A DNA stretch of 64,000 nucleotides, taken from Hordeum vulgare subsp. vulgare (lineage: Eukaryota > Streptophyta > Magnoliopsida > Poales > Poaceae). The position numbers and the translations under genes were made by a program. The notes beneath the pieces are model-generated. The model was not told the DNA's origin. It searched no databases and saw nothing but the letters and a program-made list of their open reading frames with translations. The first letter of the stretch is position 1. The number at the start of each line of letters is the position of its first letter. The stretch is taken from NCBI RefSeq assembly GCF_904849725.1, contig NC_058520.1, positions 401,835,993 to 401,899,992 of the forward strand, in the 5' to 3' direction. Shown here piece by piece: positions 47,901 through 57,587 of the stretch.

Positions 47901-47989
47901 CTTATACTATACTACTATTCACACGTCATAAATCATCTCTTTTACCATTTACCTTCTCGAGGACGAGTAGGAAGTAAGCTTGGGGATAC
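44906..47989 (+). other. G1 remaining interior, non-coding
   Basis: About 3.1 kb of AT-rich sequence with no credible coding part. The motif AAGCTTGGGGATG and close variants recurs (about 45491, 45549, 46174, 46228, 47977), the last copy forming the polypurine tract just before the 3' LTR. Blocks near 46910-47030 match element F's tail. This is the 3' untranslated interior of an Athila-type element. Confidence 0.65.
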
Positions 47990-50200
47990 TAATAGGTCTC
48001 CAACACATCGATAATTTATGAAGTATCCATGCCATAATTCTCTATCTTTACAATACTTTTATAAGGTTTTGATGCACTTTATGACTTATTTAGAACTAAA
48101 CATGACTGATGTTGATTTCAGCACAATTATCGTGGTGTTATTGTTGTGCAGAAAATAAAAGTTGTCAGAATCGCCCAAAACATTTTCATGATTTGTTCTC
48201 GAGAAAGTAAGAAATACTTGGACGTAGGGGTGGGCATTCGGTATAATCCGAAAAATCGGTTTATACCAACCGGTTTTTTCATCAATTCGTTTTTGGAAAG
48301 TTAAAACTGAAAATGCTAGATGAAAATAGCTAACCAAAAAATTGGTTAACCGATTATTTGGTTCGGTTTTCAGTTCTACACCAAACAACCACGCTTTAAC
48401 TATTTGTGCATAGTCTAACGTAGCGGCACACTCTTTATAGGCTCAAATGCTTGCCACACCTCCTTAGACGGGCGAGGTTGGACTAAATGTCCTGGTTAGT
48501 TGTTCGCCTCCTTGAACGCACAAGCACACCCGCCTACGTGATCTCGGCCTTGCATGCACTTTGTCAACTAGGCCCATGTTACGTGAGACATGCACAATGC
48601 ACTTGGTCGCTTACCGCTTAAGTGATCGTGTGCGTGTGACTCTCAGGAGTCCATGGCTGCGTGGATGCGCGTGCTTCTATGTTTCCCAATGCTGAGTCAA
48701 CTTGTTCGGTTTATCTATGGTTAAACGAGTTGAAAACTGAAGCAACCGAATTTTGTTCAGTTAGTGAAATTGGAAACCAAATTTTCCTGTGATAGTAGAA
48801 AAAACTAAAAATTCTGTTCATTCGGTTTCAGCTCCGGTTCGGTCTATGGTTTGCAAGTTTTTATGCCCACCCCTACTTGAGCAAAGAACCACCAGAGGGG
48901 AGCCACCTATGGGCCATAAGCCAACAGGGAGCACTCACCCTTCCGGGAGTGCCCTGATGACTTATGGGGCCTACGTGGCTCCGTTTGGCATCATTCCAAT
49001 GCTAAAAAATCCTATATATGCAAAAACCCTCGTAAATAAATAGAGAACTTCCGGTCCACCGTCGCATGTCTCTATACGGACGAAAACCCCATCTGGAGCC
49101 TTTCTAGTACCGTGTCGGAGGGGGGAAATCATCTTCGGTGGCCATCTTAGTCATCCCTACTGAGGCCATGACGAGGAGTGAGTAGTTCAACCTCGGGGAT
49201 GAGGGTATGTACCAGTAGGTATGTGTTTGATATCTCTCTCTCTCGTGTTCTTGAGGTGTCCCAGTCTTGATGTATCACGGGCTTTGTTAATATAGTTGGA
49301 TCTTATGGTGTTCGTCCCTTTCTTGTAGTGATGAATTGAATCTTTCCCTTTGAGATCTCGTTATGTTGGATATAATATTAGATTTGCGAGCACTTGATGT
49401 ATGTCTTGCATGTGGATACCCGTGGTGAAAACGGGGTATTCTATTGATTCACTTGATATATGTTGTGGCAACAACTTCTGGATTCCCGTGACCTTGGAAA
49501 TCTATGCATAGGGGTTTATTGCACATTTTGATACTATGTTCTCCGATAGAAATCTTCGGGGTACTCTTTGAAGTTATATGTACTGGATTCAATATGATGA
49601 ATCTGAAATTGTTTGATGCATGTCAAATAATTAACCCACAGATACTTGAGGTGACATTGGAGTATCTAGGTGCCATTAGGGTTGATTGATGTGTGTGATA
49701 AGTGTTATTCTAGTACGAACTCTACGGACGTTTGTGATACTTATAGGAATAGCTCAAAAGATTTATCAGAAAGAATAACTTTGAGGTGGTTCTACTACCT
49801 ACAACAATTTCATCTTATGTTCGCCACTACTTATAAAATTTGGAGTGATTCTTTGTTGCACGTTGAAGGATGATCATATGTTTCTACTATGTTAGCATTG
49901 TTGAGAGATTGTATTAGTGGAAGTACGAACCCTGTGCCTTATTATCTAGCATTTATATAAGATCTTTCTTGCTATTTTCCACTTGCTACCTTTTTTATAT
50001 ATGTTTTCAGATTGAAAAACCTATATCTATCATCCATATTCCACTTGTATCACCATCTCTTCGCCAAACTAGTGCACCTATACAATTTTCCATTGTATTG
50101 GGTGTGTCAGGGACACAAGAGATTTCTTGTATTTAATTGCAGATTTGTCGCTATCCTAAAAAACTCTGCACTACAAGAAAAAGAGTCATAGTAGACATCA
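47990..50200 (+). repeat. G1 3' LTR, with a hAT-like insert
   Basis: Starts TAATAGGTCTCC and ends GTAGACATCA. Net length about 1560 bp without the 651-bp insert at 48225-48875. The end segment (CTCTGCAC.. ..GTAGACATCA) is the usual 3' end of Athila-type Triticeae LTRs. Confidence 0.78.
48225..48875. mobile_element. hAT-like non-autonomous element (651 bp)
   Basis: Perfect 12-base terminal inverted repeats TAGGGGTGGGCA and TGCCCACCCCTA. The subterminal parts are rich in CGGTT/AACCG and TTCGGTT motifs, typical of plant hAT-type elements. It interrupts G1's 3' LTR where the 5' copy (about 4325) reads straight through. The 8-bp flanks CTTGGACG and CTTGAGCA share only the first four or five bases, so the target duplication is weak. 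No coding sequence. Confidence 0.72.
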
Positions 50201-52235
50201 TCGCCCATATTTTCTCATGGTCACACATGGAAGCTACTCGACTTTTGAACTTGTACAATCAATTTTATACCTGGGTGGCATTTCCCACCAACGACTACAC
50301 TCTGATGACCCAATCAAAGCTAGTCTACCCAGATCGATTGATTATTATATTACTAATAATTAAGTAGTCAACCATGCAGTCGTATGGTGGAATAATAATT
50401 GGTGTCTCCCAATCTATGTCATGCCATCTAAGCAACTAAACGATGGTTACAAGGCCAGGATAAGTTTGGTCTTAAGTTATCAACTTCTGGGTTGTATAGA
50501 ATTTAGCATCCTAACTGACACCCTTATCATGGAAAAACTACAATGCAAACAAAAATACTAGGTGATATGATCAAGTGGAACTTACCTTGTATTGACGATT
50601 CTTTGCTCTCTGCTCAATCTATTATAAGTAAAGAGGAATAATAAAAACATACAAATACAATCAAACATACAACGAGTGTTGGTGTCATTGTGCTGAAGAT
50701 CAGGTGTCGGGGTTAGCTCATAAGAGTTTGGAAGACAACTGAGTGGTTGTCATTGGAATACACGTGGCATGAGGTTCATATTCAAGTTTCAAATAAAGGT
50801 TCATCACATAAGAGGTATGTGATGTCAAGTTGTGGTTGTCAAATCCAATCAAGGGATCATAACAACACACTCAAGATCTATGAATATTGGATAGCCAAGT
50901 TCATGTTCAAGTTTGACTAACAATTCAAACTTCTGACATTTCATGAGGTTGAATGCATTAAGGTTTGAAAATAATAACTTGCTCTTGCTTTTAATTCAAT
51001 TTGAATTTCAATTAGGGTTCATATTCTTTGAATTCAAATTAAATTGAGTTTAAGGCTTAACTTGGCTTCACTAAGTTGAACTGAATTATGTATTATTTTT
51101 ATATTTCACTAAGTTAGCTCCATTTAGTTTGTGTACCATCTTGTTGCTCCTCAAGGCAAGTACAAATCCAACATTTACTAAATTATTAAATATTATGTAA
51201 AGCCAATTATAATCTATTTCTAACAACTAGAGTCTATTATTTAATAAGTTTAAACTAAATTCAAATATGAATCAAATTTAACTAAAGTGACTTACAATCC
51301 AATATAATTACTAGGGTGTATTTATTTGACTTTAGTTTAATTGATGTCAAATATAAATCCAAGATCATTTAGTAAGGTTCAAATAGTTTTCAAACTTTAT
51401 TTGAGTTTGAACAATATTTAATTTGAAATAATCTTTCCCCAATATAAAATATTTACTCCAAATAAACTACTAGGTTTAATTTGATTTAATAAACCATTTG
51501 ATTTAGTTTTATTCAATTTAAATACAGGGTTTCAAGGTTATATTCAACTTAGGTTTGAATCAAAGTTAGAAGTTATTTGAATTTCCTAAAGTCAAATAAG
51601 AAACCCCAAAGTATTTACTAAAGTTTAATTTAAGTTCTTGAAATATTTTTTTTAATAGTTGTTCTAATAAAAAAATCCTAATTAATTCGGATCTAATTAG
51701 GTTTCATGTCTATTTGAATTCTGGCCTCTACTGTATTTCGTTCACAATGTATTTTTAATTTATTCAAAATGGTACTAATGTGTTGTGTGATGAAAGTATA
51801 TTTTACTAGGTTCAATTTGCAAAAAGATTAACTTTGTTTTGATTTATAATTTGCAAGTTATGCCCTGTTAAAATTCAGAATGATTATGTTTGAATTTGAA
51901 TATTAAACTATTCAACTTCTCATTTTCACTTTTTAGGGTGATAGTATATTAAATAAGGATCATTTTGCAAAAAGAATCACTCAGTTTGGAGTTACACATA
52001 AAAAGTTATGATGTAGGAGTATTACCAAGAGTGGGCGAACATGATTGCAGTTGAGACCAAGTAAATTGGCCAACATGGTGATCACTCCTCCACACACGAT
52101 ATCTCCTTGTGCATGATTTCCTTAATGCACGTGGTATAACCAAAGTATTGCCCCTAGGTTGGGTGAATAACCGACATCAAGGTTTGTTGCTTTCCCAAGA
52201 ACTAGCAATATCTCATAGTTCACATTAGAACTTCT
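50201..52235. other. AT-rich stretch without recognised features
   Basis: About 2 kb, strongly AT-rich from 50900 to 52000, rich in TTTGAATTCAAAT-like words. I see no gene, no terminal repeats and no match to other repeats in the window. It may be decayed LTR-retrotransposon sequence or old intergenic DNA. Confidence 0.5.
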
Positions 52236-52813
52236 CCTCGTGCTTGCAACGACTTAGTGATAACATAATAGAAATAATGTATAGTGGAACTTTCATTGCA
52301 ACTAGGTCTTTGCCTCGAGCCATGCCGACTCATACGGTAGTAGGATTGCCTTGCATGCGGGTGAGTAAAATAAAAAACATATCTAAGATCATCATCATTA
52401 TTGGTGAAGCCAAAATTATTTTAGCACTCCTCGAAAGTTATGTGGTGTCTTGGCCAGGAGCAATAAAATTTTTAAGAGTTGTTTCAAGAGTATTTCTATT
52501 CCTACCATTAGCTCCATTAAAAATGTTGGATGCTCCTTCATTACTAGGATAAGGAAGTCTAGAGCATAGACATTATTTTTCGAATTAGGTTTGTAGCTAT
52601 TACGAGCAATAAAATTTACATCACTAGTTTCTTCATTAGTGATGGCATTCATGTTTACCTACGCTTTACCTTTCATCATCGAGATAAGTTCATCATGCTT
52701 GGATGTCAACTCTGCGTTACTCTCTTGTATGACATTCGCCTTCTTAGTGGTGGTTATTTCAACATGCCATTGGGCATGGTTCTCTTGCATATCAATATCC
52801 CATGATTGTTTCT
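52236..52813 (-). pseudogene. gag: Gypsy gag remnant (minus strand)
   Basis: On the minus strand, from 52813, a frame with QENHAQWHVE followed by DELISMMKGK and, after a stop near 52660, NFIARNSYKPNSKNN resembles the C-terminal part of Athila-type gag. Stops and a frame change make it dead. The matching upstream gag piece lies at 54409-54598, with LTR I between them. Likely part of the element bounded by J1 and/or J2. Confidence 0.5.
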
Positions 52814-52948
52814 TGATACGTATCCAACCTATCTATAATTTTTTATTTTTCCATGCTATTATATTATCATTCTAGGATACCTTTTAAGCATTTACTTTTT
52901 CAACATGCCATTGGGCATGGTTCTCTTGCATATCAATATCCCATGATT
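52757..52948 (+). repeat. Perfect 51-bp direct repeat, copies 141 bp apart
   Basis: Copies at 52757-52807 and 52898-52948, identical at all 51 positions (TTTCAACATGCC.. to ..CCCATGATT). The first is in gag-like host sequence left of LTR I. The second lies inside the beginning of LTR I, replacing a short stretch of it. Confidence 0.95.
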
Positions 52949-54408
52949 ATTTTTGAGCACTAACCTATTAACCCAATGCCAAGTGTAAGTTGTTGTTTTT
53001 GCATGTTTTTGGCTTTTCAAGAATACTGTACCAAACGAAGTCCGAATACTCCAAAACTTTTTGATGATTTTTTTAGAACAAATTAGTACCTCGAAGATTT
53101 GAAGGAATACCGGAGGGTACACGGGGTGCCCCCAAGCCAACAAAGCATGCCTAGGGGGTGGCCGCACCCTGATGGCTTGGGCCGACCTCCCAGGTCTCCA
53201 CCCTTCGCCCTCTGGGTTCTAATTTCACACATATTCAAAAAAACCTAGAGAGCCTCCTGAAAACACTATTTCCGTCGCTGCACGTCTCAGTATCATCGTG
53301 TGCCCATCTAGAGCCATGTTCTGGTGCTCTGTCGATGGGGGGATCGATCATGGAGGGCCTCTACATCAACCTTGTTTCTCCCATGGTGATGTGTGAGTAA
53401 TTTACCACAGACCTACGGGTCTCTAGTAAGTAACTAGATGGCTATCTCTCTCCCTATGTTCTTCGTTGCCATGATCACCGCGGGTATATCTTATGTAATC
53501 ACCCTTGTGTGCTGCATTTGTTGGGATATGAGGAATTTTTGGTTTATGCTCAGACTTTTCATGAATAATATTTGAGTCTTCTCTGAATTCTTATATGCAT
53601 CATTATGATAGCTTTGTAATTCTTGCCGATCTATCTATATGCTTAGGCCAACTAGACTGGTTTATCTTTAGTGGGAAAGGTGTGCTATAGTGGGTTCAAT
53701 CTTGTGGTGCTCAATCCCAGTGACAGAAAGGGATATGACACATATTGTATTGATGCCATTAAGGGTAAAACGATGGGGTTCATTCATATTAATATTATTT
53801 ACTTTGTCGATATCATGTCATTATCCTTCAAGCATTACTCTGTTTTACTTAATACTCTAGATGCATGCTGGATAGCGGTCGATGAGTGGAGTAATAGTAG
53901 TAGATGCATGCTGGAGTTGGTCTACTTTCTTAAGGACATGATGCCTATATGTGTGATCATTGCCATGAATAAATACTGCATAACTATGCACTTTTCTATC
54001 AATTGCTCAATAGTAATCTGTTTACGCACCGTATGCTTTCTATGAGAGAGAAGCCTCTAGCAAAAACTAGGACACCCGGTTCTCTTCACAAACATATTTA
54101 CAAATACTCCAAATACCTCGCTGCCTTTTATTATTTTTATATTTAATATATTTAAATTATGTATTTATCACTAATTATCGCTTCCAAGTAAGGAGTTCAA
54201 GGAGATTGACAAGCCTCTTGACCACGGTGGGTGCAAGTGTGTGCTCTTTTGTGTGTAGGCGCAGAAGATGGAAAATTACGTGGTTTTCCTAATGGTTATC
54301 ACTAAGGGAAGTACTTACCTTTACTGTGCTGCATCACCCCCTCCTCTTCGGAGAAAAACCCAACAAAGATCACAATTATCATTCCTCGTGCAGCTATATC
54401 AAGCATCA
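52814..54408 (+). repeat. Gypsy-type LTR I (probably solo)
   Basis: Starts TGATACGTATCC at 52814 and probably ends AAGCATCA at 54408. Flanking bases TTTCT (52809-52813) and TTTTT (54409-54413) could be a target duplication with one change. The start and the ACTAACCTATTAACCCA segment (52966-52982) are typical of Triticeae Gypsy LTRs of the WHAM/Sabrina kind. Minus-strand gag sequence lies on both sides and none of its own interior is present, so a solo LTR is the simplest reading. A 51-bp flank copy is embedded at 52898-52948. Confidence 0.6.
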
Positions 54409-54598
54409 TTTTTTACATGTGAATTAAGACATTATAAAACATAATAAGGATTAACCATTCCTCCATTCCATGATTTGGACAGTTCCTTATAGATTCTTTC
54501 ATTCTATCGCATGCAAGTGATAGTGGATCACGTTCCTCCTGCTTGAAACTTGTAATCTGAGAACGTAATTGCATAGTCTTTGTAGGTGGACAAAACTT
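54409..54598 (-). pseudogene. gag: Gypsy gag fragment (minus strand)
   Basis: Reads open for about 60 codons on the minus strand, with KFCPPTKTMQLRSQITSFKQ followed by an EERDPLSLACDRMK-like segment. This is the signature of the plant Gypsy gag core (KFFPPAKT..LR..I..F.Q....ESLxxAWERFK). It directly abuts LTR J2 at its upstream side, so the N-terminal gag, leader and primer site are missing. It is upstream of the gag remnant at 52236-52813 on the same strand. Confidence 0.6.
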
Positions 54599-55506
54599 AG
54601 ATAATTAAGATAATGAAATCAGACAAGAGCTTTGAGTGTTTAATGACTACACCTAATTTATCCCCAAGGATATGATCCATGTTACCCTACTCAGCCTTAC
54701 TAGTAGCGGTGTTTAGTATAAAACTTCACGGTCTCCTTGCTCTTAGCCTCATTGGTACCCGATCTCCATGATCCTGGGTACCCACAAGAATGAATATCAC
54801 GGACAAGACAAGAGACGTCTTGACAAGACAATTTTATTTGAGAGATACGAGAAGTTATGTCAAAGTCTTCCATTGTCCCCTAAACAAATAATTGGCTTGT
54901 AAGGCTCATGCATCAATCCATACCTTTCCGAACTACTCACACATGGATATCAGATCGCGAGAAGAAAACATTGGAGAACAGATCTTGAGATTGATTGGTT
55001 GCAAAATGTCTTACAATGGATGCGTTGTGTGATGCATGATTACATGCATGAACTAGATGCAAGAGCACTATGGTCGTGGAGATGGAAATGGCGGCGGCTA
55101 CAGTTTCTGGATGAAGACGACGATGAGGAGGTTCTGGGTTCCGTGCTCATCTCCCTTTGACATTTTGCTGGTGTCCCCTTAATAAAAGTTGATAAGGTGG
55201 ATGATCTACCTTGAAATCAATACTAAACGGGCGCTCATATCGTGGCATACGCTCATATGGAACATTGTCTTTTGCTTTGTATTCGCGTAGATGCCTCCTA
55301 TTGATTCTTTCTTCCTCGATTTTCCTTCCATTCCATTTCCACACATGATTTCTTCCCCTTTTAGCCCATTTAGAATGGAAACACATCAAAGATATTATTT
55401 TTTGAATGCTTTACTTTTATTATTCATTATTGGAGCAAATATCTCTTTTAAATAAAATATCTTGGTTTAAATATAGGTTAAATGAGTGTACAAATATAAC
55501 CCATTA
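54599..55506 (-). repeat. Gypsy-type LTR J2 (908 bp)
   Basis: Second copy of the J LTR in the same orientation as J1. On the minus strand it starts TAATGGGTTATATTTG (first G mutated) and ends TTAATTATCT, where J1 has TTGATTATCA. It has numerous small differences and indels from J1, so both are old. Confidence 0.55.
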
Positions 55507-55783
55507 GACTATCACACAACACATCCCCTACCCTAGGGCGCGCCAGGAAGGCGTGTGGCCACCTTGTAAGTATGTTGGGGCTCTCCTTCGAGCGGAAGGA
55601 AGGTAATATCTAGGGAAAATCGTGTTGAAATGTGAGCTCGATCGGAGTTAAGGATCTCTAGATATTTAAGAAATGGTGAAGGACTAGAAAATGGGGTTGC
55701 GAAACAAAGAAGAAACAAAGAGAGATCTAGTCTTTTGGGGGTTCCCCTCGTCCAGGAGCCATGGCGACTAAGGACCAGAAGGG
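55507..55783. other. Unassigned repeat-like sequence between J2 and element C
   Basis: 277 bp. On the minus strand it includes CCACACGCCTTCCTGGCGCGCC and a pyrimidine-rich stretch, resembling the middle of a Gypsy LTR. No gene. Element C is inserted at its right edge. Confidence 0.35.
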
Positions 55784-57587
55784 TGCTGGGGAATGTTGCA
55801 TGGGAAACAAAAAAATTCCTACGCACACGAACACCTATCATGGTGATGTCCATCTACGAGAGGAGATTTGGATCTACGTACCCTTGTAGATCGCACAGCA
55901 GGAAGCGTTAAGAAACACGGTTGATGTAGTGGAACGTCTTCACGTCCCTCGATCCTCCCCACGAACCGTCCCGCGATCCGTCCCACGATTTGTTCCGATC
56001 TAGTGCCGAACGGACGGCACCTCCGCGTTCAGCACACGTACAGCTCGATGATGATCTTGACCTTCTTGATCCGGCAAGCAAGACGGCGAAGTAGATGAGT
56101 TCTCCGGTAGTGTGACAACGCTCGGGTGGTGTCGACGATCTACTCCTGCATGGCTCCGCCCGAGCTCCGCAGAAATACGATCTAGAGGAAGAACTATGGT
56201 GTCTATATCTGAGTTGCACATGGCAAAAGTTGTTTCAAATCAGCCCTAAATCACCACTATATATAGGAGGGAGGGGGAGGAGGCTTGCCTTGAGGGACAA
56301 GCCCTCAAGGGTGCGCCGGCCAGGGAGAAGAGGAGGAAACCTACTCCAATTAGGATTGGAAAGTGGAGTCCTTCTCTTCCTTCCCACCTCCCCTTTTTTT
56401 TCTTTGGTTTTCTTCTCTTGGCGCCAAGGCCCTCTTGGGCTGTCCCACCAGCCCACTAAGGGCAGGTGCAACACCCCTAAGGCCATTGGACTTCCCCCGG
56501 GTAGGTTGCCCCCCTCCCGGTGAACTTCCGGAACCCATTCGTCACTCCTGGTACAATGTCGGTAATGCCCGAAAACTTTTCGGTAAACAAATGAAACCAT
56601 CCTATATATCAATCTTCGTTTCTGGACCATTCCGAAAACCCTCGTGACGTCCTGATCTCATCTGGCACTCCAAACAACATTCGGTAACCACACATATAAC
56701 TCAACTATACTAAAACATCATCGAACCTTAAGTGTGTAGATCGTGCCGGTTCGAGAACTATGTAGACATGCCACGAGGTACTCCTTAGTCAATATCCAAT
56801 AGCGGGAGCTAGATGCCCATATTTGATCCTACATATTCTCCGAAGATCTTATCGGTTCAACCTCAATGTCAAGGATTCATATAATCCCGTATGTCATTCC
56901 CTTTGTCCTTCGGTATGTTACTTGCCCGAGATTTGACGTCGGTATCCGCATGCCTATTTCAATCTCGTTACCGGCAAGTCTCTTTACTCGTTCCGTAATA
57001 CAAGATCCCGTGAATTACACTTAGTCACATTGCTTGCAAGGCTTGTGTGTGATGTTGTATTACCGAGTGGGCCCCGAGATACCTCTCCGTCACACGGAGT
57101 GACAAATCCCAGTCTTGATCCATACTAACTCAACGGACACCTTCGGAGATACCTGTAGTGCACCTTTATAGTCACCCAGTTACGTTGCGACGTTTGACGC
57201 ACACAAGGTAGTCCTCCGGTGCCAGTGAGTTACATGACCGCATGGTCATAGGAACAAATACTTGACACGCAGAAAACAATAGCAATAAAACGACACGATC
57301 AATATGCTACATTCATAGTTTGGGTCTTGTCCATCACATGATTCTCCCAATGATGTGATCCCGTTATCAAGTGACAACACTTGTCTATGGTTAGGAATCC
57401 TTGACCATCTTTGATCAACGAGCTAGTCAACTAGAGGCTTACTAGGGACAGTGTTATGTTTATGTATCCACACATGTATTTGAGTTTCCAATCAGTACAA
57501 TTGTAGCATGGATAATAAACGATTATCACGAACAAAGAAATATAGTAATAACTAACTTATTATTGCCTCTAGGGCATATTTCCAACA
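55784..57587 (-). repeat. Element C 3' LTR (1804 bp)
   Basis: On the minus strand it starts TGTTGGAAATATGCCC at 57587 and ends CATTCCCCAGCA at 55784. A TATATATA run at 56260-56267 lies at the LTR transcription start region. ORFs of 103-131 residues here are LTR artefacts repeated in the other LTR. Confidence 0.9.

Larger units (their letters stand above)
4114..50200 (+). mobile_element. Athila-like Gypsy element G1 (outer host of the main nest)
   Basis: The 5' LTR begins TGATCCGTCTCC at 4114. The 3' LTR begins at 47990 (TAATAGGTCTCC, first G mutated) and ends GTAGACATCA at 50200. The LTRs align block by block: 4114-4566 with the start of the 3' LTR, and 44269-44905 with about 49110-49745. 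Between them lie Copia element A (4567-44268) and about 3.1 kb of non-coding Athila-type interior. No gag, protease, RT or integrase belonging to G1 remains, so most of the interior was deleted. Candidate flanking duplications are GAGCC (4109-4113) and TCGCC (50201-50205). They do not match well, so outer ends are less certain than for A, B, D1 and D2. Confidence 0.7.

Noticed and set aside
50167..50200. CACTACAAGAAAAAGAG looked like the end of a CACTA transposon
   Set aside because: The segment fits the 3' end of an Athila-type LTR (CTCTGC.. to GTAGACATCA), and no matching second terminus was found.
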